Shown: in pieces, positions 12,823-24,565 of the stretch
Position numbering within the stretch: the stretch's first letter is position 1
How the letters are laid out: each line of letters opens with the position of its first letter
Assembly (NCBI GenBank): GCA_037176725.1
Contig: JAZBRS010000054.1
Coordinates: 17,564,001 to 17,628,000, forward strand
DNA: 64,000 bases
Origin: Posidonia oceanica
Lineage: Eukaryota; Streptophyta; Magnoliopsida; Alismatales; Posidoniaceae
Direction of reading: 5' to 3'
The notes under the pieces: generated by a model
Database searches by the model: none
What the model was told of the DNA's origin: nothing
The model's input: only the letters and a program-made list of their open reading frames with translations
Made by a program: the position numbers and the translations under genes

Positions 12823-14724
12823 ATTTTTATATCTCAACATCTAACCATTAGATTAAAAATCTAAACCGCTAGATATGATCGAAACTATTTAAAATACTTG
12901 TATATAAAAAATCAAGTCATTTTGAAATTCCTAAACACTAAATTTAACATGTACTTGTTATAGCTTATTATAGTTCATAAAGAACCATTGAATTTGTATA
13001 TGAATAGATTTATATGCTATGGGTTTTTAAATGATATGAATTTTGGTGTGTACCTAATCTAGACGATGTATATTAAGATTCATGGATTACATTTTAGTTT
13101 TAAAACTTATAACTTAGAGATCTAGTGATTCTTACTTTAAAACTGTTGAATTTGTACATAAATAGATATGTATATTAGGAGTTTCTAAATGATGTAGATT
13201 TTAATGTGTATCTAATCCAGATGATGTAGATTTAGATCTATGGATTACATTTTGATTTTTGAAAATTATTTATCTAGTTTATAAAGATTTTACTTTATCA
13301 TTTATAGGATTTTACTAACTTTAATTAACAAAAATGTTACAAAATGTGACAGTTTTTTATTAATCATTAATTAATTATACATCCATAATGGTAGAATATT
13401 AAGATTTGGATTCATAATTTCATCTCTTTTTTGAAAAGTTAAGTCTAACTTATCATTATGTCTAATTTATTTTTATTTTTGATATATATTATTTTTATTT
13501 CATATATACTAAATAACTTAAAATATATAAATATATGAAAATCTTATTAATGGTTTGAATAATTATGTAATGTGTATATCGTCATATCCGTTTTTATATC
13601 CGACTTTATCCGTATCCGATTCCCTTTTATCTGTTCCGTATCCATATCCGTTTTTTGAGGATATGGATATGTAATTTTCCTATCCGTATGATATCCGTAT
13701 CCGTATCCGCATTTCGAAAACGGATACGAATATGGTAACACCCATATCCGTACCGTATCCGATCCGTTTGCACCTCTAGTCCTGGGGCAAGTAAGGTGTG
13801 CCTATCATATGACGTGGGGCCCGGACCCATGATTTGCACAGCTGGATCTCCAGGGGGGTCAAACCGTCAAACCTGGTGTTCATCTTTTTTTTGTATTTTT
13901 CTATATATTGCCATTGAATGTGCATGTCGTTACCGCCTTAAAATCTTACAGCTTCAGGTAAGCTTAGTTTTTTTTTTTTCCAGTTGCTCCATGCATAGTA
14001 TGAAAAAATATTTTAGTTTTTCCATACTTATTATTAGAACAATGATCTATATTTTATTAAAAAGAATATATACTTGGTAGGAATACACCCTTGATCGAAC
14101 CAGTTTTTAGGGTAATATGCAGTTTAAATTGTTTCCTTCACTCATCACTGGTTATCAAACATTTTTAATTATGTTTTGGACATGGGGAAAGAGCACAATT
14201 TGCAGGAATGCTTCATAATTACGGTGCGAGTTTTGTGGATCCTCGGGGAAAGCTTATTGCACGATCCTTTGACATTTTAGGTGATGCTATTGACTGGTAT
14301 CACAGACACTGTATACCCCTTTCTCAGGCCTCTCCATGTTATTCTGCTGCATTCACCGTGTATTCAGTTGTCATTTGCAGGTTTGTATGCAGTGTTTGTT
14401 TTTCAAAAGCCAGATCCAGATGCCATCCCACCTCTGTCGACTCCTACACTGCAGGATGGAAGTCAAATGCATGAAGAAGTGAGTGTTGGTGATGATCTGA
14501 TTGATAAAAAAACTTGCATTTTAGGTAAGCTCGTGTAATTTTTCCCTTGTGTGTTGGAGCAGGAATGGCCAGCAAGTGACTGGAGGCAGCAGACAACAAT
14601 GATTGTTGAGGAGAAGAATGGGCATGGGGACACAACTCTCAGCCTTAAAAGCAGCATGCCGGAGAATGACAAAGGAATATTGGGTCCTGGACCTGCTGAG
14701 CTAAGGTTCTCAGACCATTTCTAG
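5549..14724 (+). CDS. mRNA cap (guanine-N7) methyltransferase-like protein, ten exons
   Basis: The product resembles the plant mRNA cap guanine-N7 methyltransferase 2 family, which would transfer methyl from S-adenosylmethionine to the 5' cap guanine in the nucleus. Exons: 5549-5954, 6032-6129, 6914-6985, 7050-7159, 10333-10455, 10542-10634, 10758-10826, 14192-14280, 14381-14478, 14563-14724. All introns are GT-AG, phases agree, and the total is 1,320 nt (439 aa). The SAM-binding motif I (VCDLYCGGGADIDKWD) is at residues 110-125, followed by HYIGID; LKPGGYFFGITPDSSTIW is near 212-229. Later signatures are KFANDITSETHNLVHFPSLI and AREAGLEYVEIQNLTEFYDD, then FVDPRGKL and FQKPDPD. Residues 1-83 are a Ser/Gln/Pro-rich extension including nine consecutive Gln. 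Homologues I recall start near Met84 (5,798), which could be an alternative start. The frame is also open upstream to an ATG at 5,363, but that runs through the GA repeat and is probably UTR. Introns 4 and 7 exceed 3 kb. Confidence 0.9.
11244..11273. repeat. (CT)15 microsatellite in intron 7
   Basis: Uninterrupted CT dinucleotide repeat inside the seventh intron of the methyltransferase gene. Confidence 0.95.
12572..13778. mobile_element. Non-autonomous hAT transposon in intron 7
   Basis: The 1,207-bp element is flanked by exact 8-bp target duplications (GTCCTGGG at 12,564-12,571 and 13,779-13,786). Its terminal inverted repeats begin TAGGAGTGCAAACGGAT on the left and TAGAGGTGCAAACGGAT on the reverse right. 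Subterminal regions are packed with GGATA(C/T)GGATA words in opposite orientation at the two ends. An 8-bp duplication with TAGNGGTGCAAAC ends is diagnostic of the hAT superfamily. No transposase ORF is present. It lies wholly within the intron and would be removed by splicing. Confidence 0.9.
12772..12818. repeat. (TA)n microsatellite inside the hAT element
   Basis: About 47 bp of alternating TA, adjoining the subterminal repeat region of the hAT element. Confidence 0.9.
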
Positions 14725-17501
14725 TCACTGCACCTGAATGGTCATTGTTCATTAGTCTTGGGATATTCCTTCTGGAGTACCACGTGGGGATGTTAGGCTT
14801 TTAATGGCAGGATTGTGTTTGATCATCGAGTTGCCTCCTGAACCATTGGTTTCTCAAACTCCCAATGTTACCCAAGTACCGTTCTTGAACGATTTAGTTT
14901 TCTCTTTCTAAAAGATTTTGGCTTCTTCTTGCTGGAATTGTCAACTTCTACTGAAAGATTTTGCCTACAAGACCTCTTCAAATTCCATCTCATAATTGTC
15001 TGTAGTTATTCTTTTGAACTTCTATTATAACAAACTACGTGAAACTTAACAAGAAATTGACCAAATTTTAGGCGTGGAAAGCGAGGGCTCTCTCATCAAG
15101 CTTTTCTTTTCTTGCATGTTTTTTTTCTATCCGACAAGGTTGTAGGATTTGCCTACACCAAACATAATTGTAGGCATCGTTGTCAAAATAAAAACATTAA
15201 TTAATGGTTGAAATGAACTTTAAAAATATGAAATTGTATGGTTCAAATAAATAAGACCAAGATATGATTGATTTACATTTTACTATCTTGAAAATCAAAA
15301 TCAATCATTCCATTTTTCTATTATTAATTGATATATGTTGGGACTAGCAGCATCAAATTTAACAAAAAATATCTGTTATATCGTCACAACATAACTTCCT
15401 CCTCTTCTCACGTCGTTCCTCTTTCTCTTCTCTCTTTTCCAGTAGCAATCGGAAGAAGCAGTGGTAGCAACAAAGATTGGTGTGAAGGTTTTCCTTCCTT
15501 TTGGCTAGACAAAGCACCATCACATCTCTTGTGCCTCCCCAACGCCTACCCGACACGCGAAGCATCGATGGCCCTTACGCTTCCTTCCATCACCTAATAA
15601 GCTACCATTGCTGGCAGTTGGGTTCCAAACAGCAGAAGCATTGTAGTTTGGGGGGGGGGGGGGGGGCGGGGGTGGTCTTCGGTGGCTTTGCCTTGTACGT
15701 CCGAAACGCCTTGTCGCATACCGAGCACTCCCGTCGTGGTAGACTCTGTTGCTTCTATGCTCCCTGTTTCTGTGTGATGCGAGCATTAGAAGGCTCACTG
15801 CCATGTCCTCCTCTTATAAGTCGTCATCATTAGGGTTTTATTTCAAAGCACTGGGAACAGAAGTTGCCATAATTGCATAGAAGTTGGTAGTATTTGGAGG
15901 TCTGATGGTAGAGGAGAAAAACGTTACAATCACGAGTTGCAGTGTTGTTGGTACTTGCGCTAAGACAAGAGTATTGTTGCAGCGGAGATTGAGAGCAGTG
16001 ATTGCAATGAAAGTATTGGAAGTTTGGATGGTTGAGAAGTGAAACAAAAGTAATTTAGATATCAAACTATGTGCACTTTGAATGTGGGGATGGGGAGCTT
16101 TGACACTAGTCTTATATTGCCAACAGACTGGGTGTGGGGTGTTACAGGGGCTCACCTTTGTTTTAAGAAAACTCTATTATATGTATATATTGATAAAATA
16201 TAAATATTGAAAGATAATATAAATTTATCCATCTTTGAATTATATTTTTTAAAACTTCAAGACTATTATACAAATTCACAAAACACACCATACCTGATAC
16301 GCACCGATGTCCCAAATTCTTTCTCCAAATCCTCCGCCGCCCCTTCCACAAGTTCTTCTTCTTCTTCTGCCGCCTACTCCTGACTCCTCCCTCTTCCGCA
16401 GTTTCGCTCCCAAACGAAGTACTCTCCTCCTCCCCCTCGACTCTCCCATAGCCCACACCCACGGGCCATGACCTACTTTGTGCTCTCCCTTGTTTGCCAT
16501 GCGGCTCGCGTGTTCTCCTGTCTCCACTGTTGGCCTGTCGACCACTCCATCAGTCTGTCGTCACCCCTAGACGGCCAGACCCCCTCCACCACCGACCACT
16601 CCATCTTCGACTCCGCCAGGTGCCAACGTCTCACCTTCCACAGAGGTATATATTAAGAAATCTTTGAATCGGATGTAGATTTTTGTTGGATTCTCGTCAA
16701 TTTGTAGAATTGCTCATTTACTCTCTCTCTCTCTTCTCGTGTATTTGAGTTGAATCAAAATATCAGATGTAGATTTTTGTTGGGTTCTCTCACCTCCGCC
16801 CCTGCAACAAAGCCTAATTTTTTATGTTTAGTCTACAGGCCCCTTTGGATCAATTCAATGATACAATTATTAAGGTTACAATTATATGATACAATTATTA
16901 AGGTAACAATCAAAAGCTACAAAGTTCAACATATATCCGACTAACTACTAAAAGCAATTCATTTAAATTATAAGCAAATAAGACAATATGTTCAAAATCA
17001 TACAACATAAAGACCTTAAGATGTTTGGGATTTTGAACAGAAGTTAGAGTTCATAAGATTATTAAGTATCTATAAAGTTATTGACGTACTGATTTTAAAA
17101 TGATTAAAAACATTGATAATTTCATCTTGGGCATGGAAAATTGGGTGGAAATGTGGAATCCATTTTGTACTTTCACTGCTTTGCTTTCACAAAATTTTGC
17201 CCTTTTCTTGGCCCATTGATTTGGCTCTTTCTCCTTTGGTGAAGGGAGAGGAAAAACGAGGATCAAAGGCAGAAACACTTGTTGGAGTTTATCCATGCCG
17301 TGCTTTGAGTTTTGTCTGTAAGAAAAGCGACCTTAACTCTCCTAAGGTAATCATACTAATCATGTTTCTGTATATCTTTGCCTACTGTGTTTTAATTTGT
17401 TCTTTTTTATATCTCATTGCTATAATTCATTTAGAGTTTTTTTTTTGTATTGATTGATTAAATTTCAGTTTACTTATGTTTTTTATTAGGTTAGTGTCAA
17501 C
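14725..17501. other. 3' flank of the methyltransferase gene and intergenic sequence
   Basis: The gene's 3' UTR must begin here, but I cannot place its polyadenylation site. A G tract (15,650-15,666, then C and five more G) lies in a GC-richer stretch. Near 16,836 the word GGCCCCTTTGGAT resembles a PIF/Harbinger terminus, but I found no partner. Otherwise there is AT-rich sequence with no supported gene. Confidence 0.5.
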
Positions 17502-17612
17502 ATGACTAAGAATTCCACTATTAAGGCTTTCTTTAAGAAACGTTCTTTTCAAAATTTAGCAGCAAATTCCTCCACTCAACCCTCTTGTAAAGAATTCAAA
17601 ATACTCCAATGA
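17502..17612 (+). pseudogene. Possible N-terminal fragment of a TTF/ZMYM1-like hAT protein
   Basis: An ATG ten bases after a splice-acceptor-like TTTTTATTAG opens a 36-codon reading frame beginning MTKNSTIKAFFKKRSFQN. This resembles the N-terminus of plant zinc finger MYM-type/TTF-type hAT-derived proteins (pattern M-x-K-x-x-T-I-x-x-F-F-K-R/K). It stops 20 bp before the LTR at 17,633, so the rest of the protein is missing. The fragment is short and the call rests on pattern memory only. Confidence 0.35.
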
Positions 17613-18285
17613 AGAATCTCTTTTAACGAAACTGTAGATATCTCATTTTTGCATTTCCGATAGTCAATTAAGGATAAGAAACCTTAAGACGCCTTAAATC
17701 ACATAACTAAGGACTTATAACACATTTGCCGGTTTTTCCATGATTTGTTTGAAAACATTATTTCATTTTACTTGATTCGAGGTCGTTAGCTGTGGCAGAG
17801 CTAACACACTCAAACTAGTGGTAAGTTTAAGTACCTTGAACATTTTTCTCGATATGAGTTTGTTAGTTGTGACAGAGCTAACATTCTCATTCTACTCAAA
17901 CTAGTGGTAAGTTTGAGTACCTTTAACATTATTTAATGCGAGCTTATTAGTTATGGCAAAGTTAATACTCTCGTTGCACTCAAATTAGTGGTAGATTTGA
18001 GTATTTTAATGTTAATGAAATGTTTTTATGATTTTATGGAATTTCTGAGCTATTTTGGACTTTTAGTGCATCTCTTTGGATTAACATAAAAGATAGCGGT
18101 AAAACTACAAATACCTAGTAGTAGCCTGTTAGAATGGCTCAAACTTTGGACCAATGTACAAATATTGAAAAGATAGGGGTAAAACTGTAAAAATACAGTT
18201 GTAGCCTCCTATAATGGCACCAACATTTGGACTAATGTGTGAATATTGAAGAAATTAGTGGAAAATGTAAAAAACACACTTGTCA

Positions 18286-21200
18286 TGTAACGACCCGAGT
18301 CGCTACCAACAAAACCAAAAGCCCAACAAATTTAAAACTTAATTAACTATTACAATTATAATAAATCACTGGGCTAAACAATAAATATCTATGCTAGGAA
18401 CCTGCAGTGGATAGCTACGTGACTCCCACTATATGCATTAGAACTCCGAACCAGCTAATCATCTGTATCTGCAACTGAAAACCACACAAAGCACACGTGA
18501 GTGACCTAGAAATCGTCACCTAGCACACATCTCGCAAAAATCACGCGAGAAATCGGCATAAAACCTCAAATACGGCACTACCAGTAAAATCCCAAAATCT
18601 AGGTCCACAATAATTAATATAGTCAATTAAAACACTCTTCCCAAAACCAACATGCTAAAAACGGGGAAGACAGGTGTTTACAAAATATATACAAAGCCAC
18701 GGCCCACCGGCCCAAAAACTCAGAACCACTCAAAACCCTCCAACCCCTCAGGCTGGAAAACACTCGGCTTACCAGCCAAAACAAGGCGGAAATACATCGT
18801 AAAACCAAAGCTCAATAAATATCATGGCCCACCGGCCCAAAACTCAAACCAAACCACACGCCATAACTAGGCGGGAAAACAACTGGCCCAATACGGCCCA
18901 AAACACAAATCACAATCTCAGGCCATACACAGGCGGAAAGCAACTGGCCCAATATAGCCCAAACAACAGCAAAACTCACAAAGCCCAAACTCAGGCAAAG
19001 CTCTAGGCCTAATACGGCTAGTAACAACCAAAACATAGCCCCACGGGCACAAAACCACAATTGATCGTATTGCCTGGCGTTAAGCAACCGACCTGGCCTC
19101 AAGCAGTAGCCAGGGACTCACCCCTGCAGCTCACTGCACTGCCACGAACACCCGTCCTGTGGAGGAGCGTGTCCGTCCCGGCATCTCGTCACTAGAGACG
19201 TCTCAAAAGCGATCCCCACCTAGGAAAGCTACTCACCCCAACTGGGCAAGTCGTCCTCACTCAGGACAAACCACAGGGCACGCCTAATATACGGCGACCT
19301 CAACTCAGTGCTCCGAACCACTAGAGGCTCCAACCCCTAGGCTCAGCCAGCACCAGTGCTCCGAACCACTAAAGGCTCCAACCCCTAGGTTCAGCCAGCA
19401 CCCAAAACCAGACGAGTCCCGGTGCCCGTAACAACTAGGGTATCACGTCCAGCTACGTAGGAGTATCATATCTCCCGAGTCCGCTGCTACGATACCGTTA
19501 GGTACGGCCGGCACCCCGACCCCCAAAACCTCAACTCCGTGCTCCGAACCACTAGAGGCTCCAACCCTTAGGCTCAGCCAGCACCCAAAATCAGGCGAGT
19601 CCCGGTGCCCGTAACAAATAGGGTATCACGTCCAGCTACGCAGGAGTATCATACTTCTTGAGTCCGTTGCTACGATACCGCTAGGTACGGCCGGCACCCC
19701 GACCCCCAAAACCTCAATCCAGGCGAGGTGTGCGACACACCAGGAATGCCATTGCATTCCCGGGTCTAGCTAACACAACTCCCAGGTCTTCAACCACAGA
19801 AAACCTCTGCAAAACTATTTGCAACCCATCCATATGTTTCCCCAAAAATCTCTTTGAAAACATTTATCAAATATCAGTGGCTAAAGTACAATAAGCCCCA
19901 AAACCACATTGGAAAACGAGTCCGGGAGAGTATCCCAGACCAAAATCGACAGACCGGTACTCCAACCGGTAGACTGAAAATCCCTGTTTCGGTGGAACTA
20001 AATCCACCAGTCGATCGGTCCGCACAGTGATCGGCAGACCGATATCACATCAGTTATACCGAAAATCCCTGCTTCGGTGGAACTAAACCCACCCTGAAAA
20101 CGGCAGACCGATCAATATCGGTCGATCGAAATCAAGTTCTGGTCTAAATCTGACAAAAAAGGTGACATCGATATGAACCGATGTACCGTTTTCCCCTAGA
20201 AATCGGTAGACCGACCAAAAAGGTCGTGTCGAACCAGGATAGGGCAGAAAACTTACAAAGTCGACTTAAAACCCAAAACACCCGAATCAAACTTCAAACT
20301 TGCATGCCATATATCGGAATCTCCGGAATTCAACAAGGAATGCAACCATATACTCAATATGGCATTCCGTGGCACGCAACTCACAAAAACACCGGAAAAC
20401 CAATATTCAAGCCATTTTCTATCAAAACCTTAAATATCATCAAATCCATGCCAAAATAAAGCATGCAACACATGGAAGCGAGCACATCCGCTCAAACAAC
20501 CTAAACATATCACAATCGCTTCAATCCGAGGCGTAAAACACCGGAATTCACCGGAAAACCACAATCAGGCATTTAAGTCACTCGAGCCATATATTCGGCC
20601 AAAACCACATAAAATCTCTAAAAATCACCAAACCTCTACCATAGCATATAAACATGGCAAGGTACATAATAAAATCATATTCAAGCCGTTTGAAAGCATA
20701 CAACCTCATCAAACAGTGGAAAACCACATTCAAGTCAAAAGGCAACCTAAGCCAATAAATCTGACTAAAATGCATATAAATCCCTAAAAATTGCCAAACT
20801 CAAATATAACATACAAAACATGGCAAGGGACATATGTATATCAAATTCTATATATTTAATCTACTATAGCAAGACGTGTACCTTGGGACAGAGGGACAAC
20901 CCCCGTCTTCCGGTGATCCACACGCACTTCGAGCTCCACGCGCCACTCTTGGGCTCGCCGCTCCACCGGGACGACGACCGGAGCTCGCCGCACCACCACC
21001 GGCCGCCACCCCAGCAACCACACGAAGGAGAGGAAGAGGAAGGAGGGGAGGGGAAATGGAGGAGGAGAGAGTGGAGGAAGGAGGAGACGGATGGGGAGAG
21101 GGGGAGGAGAGGAAGATGCGCTGGCCAGGGTTAGGGCACGGGCGTGGGCGAGAGGGAGGAGGAGCAGGCACGAGGGGTGAGGGGGGGAAGAGAGGTGCGT

Positions 21201-21550
21201 GTGAGGGGGGGGGATGGCACGCGCGGGGAGGGGAAAAGAGGAAGAGAAGAAGGGGAGGGCACATGAGGGAGAGGGTGGGGGAAAGAGAGAGGGAGGGAGA
21301 GAGAGAGAGCAAGAGAGGGAGAGAAAGAGAGAAAGGGAAAGAGAGAGAAAGCTAGAGACCAGACCACAATCTGTCCCACAACTACCACAAGTGGGAGTCC
21401 ACCACAACAATACAGATGGAGACCCACACAAACTACAGATAGGGCCCACAATAACTCAAGTGGGGCCCGCAAGGCTAGTAACACCCGACCATAACCAAGG
21501 AATTCATTAAAAAGTCTAAATACAAGGAAAATGAATTCCCAGGTGTTACA
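18286..21550 (-). mobile_element. Solo LTR (Del/Tekay-like), 3,265 bp
   Basis: Exact 5-bp target duplications TGTCA (18,281-18,285 and 21,551-21,555) flank a sequence with TGTAAC...GTTACA ends. It is the inverted relative of the element at 36,538-39,483. By that comparison its transcription direction is the - strand. It has no gag, pol, primer site or polypurine tract, so it is a solo LTR left by recombination between two LTRs. The interior includes a purine-rich GA block (about 21,050-21,360) that yields many spurious ORFs. Its very long LTR length fits Del/Tekay chromoviruses; that lineage call is inference. Confidence 0.85.
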
Positions 21551-21551
21551 T

Positions 21552-21655
21552 GTCACCTCTAGGAGTGGTGACTAGACTAGTTGCCACTAACAATGGCGAC
21601 TAGCTAGTTGCCTTTTGGACAGGCAATGCAGCTTGTTGCCACTTAGACTGGCAAC
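21552..21655. repeat. Tandem array of four 21-nt hairpins at a 27-28-bp step
   Basis: Units start at 21,552, 21,580, 21,607 and 21,635. Each has a 6-nt arm, nine loop bases and a 6-nt complementary arm. The pairs are GTCACC/GGTGAC, GTTGCC/GGCGAC, GTTGCC/GGCAAT and GTTGCC/GGCAAC. Spacers between units are 6-7 nt. Loops differ while stems stay paired (with G-T wobbles). Further single units in the same LTR start at 22,262, 22,355 and 22,447. The nested solo LTR inserted at the left edge of the first unit. Confidence 0.75.
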
Positions 21656-23181
21656 AAGTTTCATTAAACGTTTTCCCTATACTTTTAAGATCTCTTGCGT
21701 GATATTTTGTCATCATAGGCTTCAATATAATATATGGGATTTTTATAAAGTGTTTTAATAATTTTTCCCATAATAATTAATATTTCTATGATTTTCCTAG
21801 CACTTAAATATATGATATATCATATAAATCCTTAAAAACGGCAATTAATTGGGGAAAACACTAGAAAAGTGGATGACGTTGATTTTAAAATGATATATAT
21901 TTATTTTGGTCAAAAACAAAATTCTAGGTTAGTTATAACATTTTTGATGTTATAATTACATTTAATTCAAAAATAATTTCAACATGTGAGGAAAATCCAA
22001 AATATCCAAGTAGTTACGAATTTAGACTAAGTCAAAATTATCCATAAAACTAATTAACTCCTCCCACGAAATTATAGAAGATATTAATTTTACATGTGGG
22101 TTACTTAATTAGTAAGCTTGTGTTTAAATTTAAAATATCTTCAAAATATATTTTCGTTGCGGGAAATTTTTAAAAATGGAAAATAAGTCTTATATGATTA
22201 CTAGGTTTGTAACAAAATTAGTTTGGGATTTAAATTTTAAAGAATTTGGATTTTATAGCTCGTTGCCACTATGACTAGCTACTAGCTTAAATAGATTATT
22301 TTATTGCATTTTAATTGATTTTCTGCGCTCGGAAAATGAAATAACTACTCCTTTGTCGCCTCTCGATGAGGCGATGAGTTAAAATATTCATTTTTTAATT
22401 TTAAAATTTTGGATTAATATCTAGGTAAAATAAAATATTTGTTCCAGTCACCTGTGCATGCGGCGACGAGGTGAAATATCTGATTTTTTATTTTAAAAAT
22501 TTAAATAAAATTTAAATTTTGATTTAAATTTAATATATAGATATTATTCACTCGTCCTCCCACGAGATCTAATGCCCAAGCCTTCTATAAATACTCCCCC
22601 AGCTTTAGAGCTAGAGGGGAGGCTTGTGAGAGACCCCCTAAGTGTTATAGAGAAGAGATTCTGAGAGATCTACAACTCCACTCTACCAATTTCCTGTAAG
22701 AAAAACCTAGATCCTAGAGATCCATAGCCTCCGGAGCTCCGTCCGTGCCTCTGCTTCCTTATCCCACAGCATACAGCATAGAGGGTGAAGGGAGTATTTG
22801 TTCCAATCTTTTTTTACATTCATCGTTTCCTTAAATAGGCCCATAACATATGCATGTGGGGAACCACCTCCGATTAGTATTAGTTTCATTTATTGATGTT
22901 ATTTATTGTCTTTCTGACGTTATTTACTACACGCCCAAGCTAATCTAGATCTATTTGTTTGTTTTGAAGGGAGGGAATATGCCGCGTAACACGAGGACGC
23001 CGCTGGACGACATCCTGCCGTCGATCCAATGAGCCGAGGATCCACATCCATAATCACATCTACATCTCCCGCAGGTGCGTTGTCAACCGGCTTTGCAAAT
23101 CGACAAGTGGCGATCACATCTGATGACGACGTACGTGGAAGCGTCGACGTCTTCATCCAACACCCCAAATCCACATCTACA

Positions 23182-24565
23182 GTAAGTGGCGACCACAGTG
23201 GAAGCGGTTTAAGCCAACCCTCTATGTTACGTGAGCAATCCTCTTCCTTTATTTTATTTTATTTTATTTATTTTCCTAGATCTAGGTGTCATTTTAGGTC
23301 TGGAAGTCGTGCGTATAGGATTTCACGACACCCAAACCTTTTATATGTTTTTTTTCTATCAATTAGAAAACCTCCACATCTAGCCGCCTTCTTTTGAGGT
23401 GCCGAGTCTCATCGCACTTAGAGGCAGTGACTCAATTCGGCACCCCTAACATAGGCGACTGGATCTAGTTAGGTTTTTTCCCTACAGATCTTTTGTTTTT
23501 TATTTGTTTACGTCGTTTTTTTAGATCTACAGTAGTTTAATAAAAAAGAAGAAGAAAATATCCTGTCCATCTGTGCCTATTTTCGGATTTTTAACGGTTT
23601 GTAGGATTTGTTTGTGTCCACCAATAGAGTGGAAACTATTTGATTGATATTAGAGTTAAAGTTCCTTAAGGGGATCTCCTTCTAGTTAGAACAATTAAGC
23701 CGAGTGAACCAAGCTAGTGCAAGTCGCTCTCCCATGCTCCGTGCTTGATTGTGATAGTTAGATTGAGAACTTAAGGTGTCCTAAGGAATTATTGTTGACT
23801 CTTTCCTTCTCCCTGAGTCAATAATAGCCATTAGTAGATACTTGATACTCTAGTATTTTTTCACTTTGTGGTTTGTTAGGATACGACCCTAAGGACAGAA
23901 TCCTGGGTTGCGGGCCCCTCTATAGAGAGACAAACTCGCTGCTTATGCCCTTTTGGTAGACCCTAACGAAGGTCAAAGGGTGGTACCTGAAGAGATAAAA
24001 TCCTACTGTGTGACCCTAGATCCCACGAAGTCAGCCTTACCCTAGCCCTAGGAACCTGACAGCTGAGAGCACGCAGGTTAAACCAATTAATTACTTGAAC
24101 AAGTAAAATCGGCATTTCTGTCTAAAAACCTGTTTGAAAAGCAAACTTGTGTGACGTGCGATCTGTTAAGGACAGATTTCGATTGACCAGGAGGACAGGC
24201 ACATTCGCCGCCTGTTCTACCGACGTCGAGTTTCGTCGTCTGTTATACTGGTGACGAGTTCCGTCGCCACTGTAACAGGCGACCCTGTACAGATCACGTT
24301 CTGTGCCTTGTTTGTAGGGTGTGTGTGGTTTGATTTGAAAGAACAGATTATAGGAACAACGAAGCAGCAACTTCGGGGCAGATATTTTATTTAAAAAGAG
24401 TTGTAACTCCTTTCTTCTTTATTTCATCGTATCGAGTCTGTAATTTCCATCTTGTTTCAAAAACTTGTAATAGTCTAGGAAGTAGAGTCAAAAGAATCTG
24501 TAACTTCCTTTTTCTTAGAACATTTGTAATAGTTTAAACTGCAGATTCACCAAGGAGGCTGATCC
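23182..24565 (+). other. Leader of element A between primer site and gag
   Basis: This is non-coding leader with the primer-site-like TGGCGAC at 23,187. A hairpin array at 24,207-24,283 (units at 24,207, 24,235 and 24,263, exact 28-bp step) is described in the findings. The leader length is in the range for Tat-type Gypsy elements. Confidence 0.5.

Larger units (their letters stand above)
17633..23181 (+). mobile_element. 5' LTR of Ty3/gypsy element A, split by a nested solo LTR
   Basis: It starts TGTAGATATC and is homologous on the reverse strand to the LTR ending at 58,584, including a shared GGTCGTTAGCTGTGGCAGA stretch and similar GTTTGAGTA stretches. A TATA box (TCTATAAATACTCC, about 22,573) marks the promoter part. 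The likely 3' end is ...CCACATCTACA at 23,181. A primer-site-like TGGCGACCACAGTGG follows at 23,187-23,201, resembling the Tat-lineage primer site of element B. Without the nested insertion (18,286-21,550 plus a 5-bp duplication) the LTR is about 2.3 kb. It also carries 28-bp-step hairpin repeats (see findings). The exact 3' end is inferred. Confidence 0.65.

Noticed and set aside
15359..15833. Short ORFs around the G tract as a gene
   Set aside because: Low complexity, overlapping on both strands, no domain or splice structure.
16836..17100. Second PIF/Harbinger MITE from the GGCCCCTTTGGAT word
   Set aside because: No matching inverted terminus or TTA duplication was found.
20848..21510. 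Long overlapping ORFs on both strands (up to 197 codons)
   Set aside because: They read a low-complexity GA/CT block of a solo LTR; translations are Ser/Leu/Pro or Arg/Glu repeats. The mirror copy at 36,529-37,300 behaves the same way.
21552..21655. CRISPR array, because of regular short repeats with variable spacers
   Set aside because: Repeats are only 6-nt arms that themselves vary, no cas genes occur, and the context is a plant retrotransposon.
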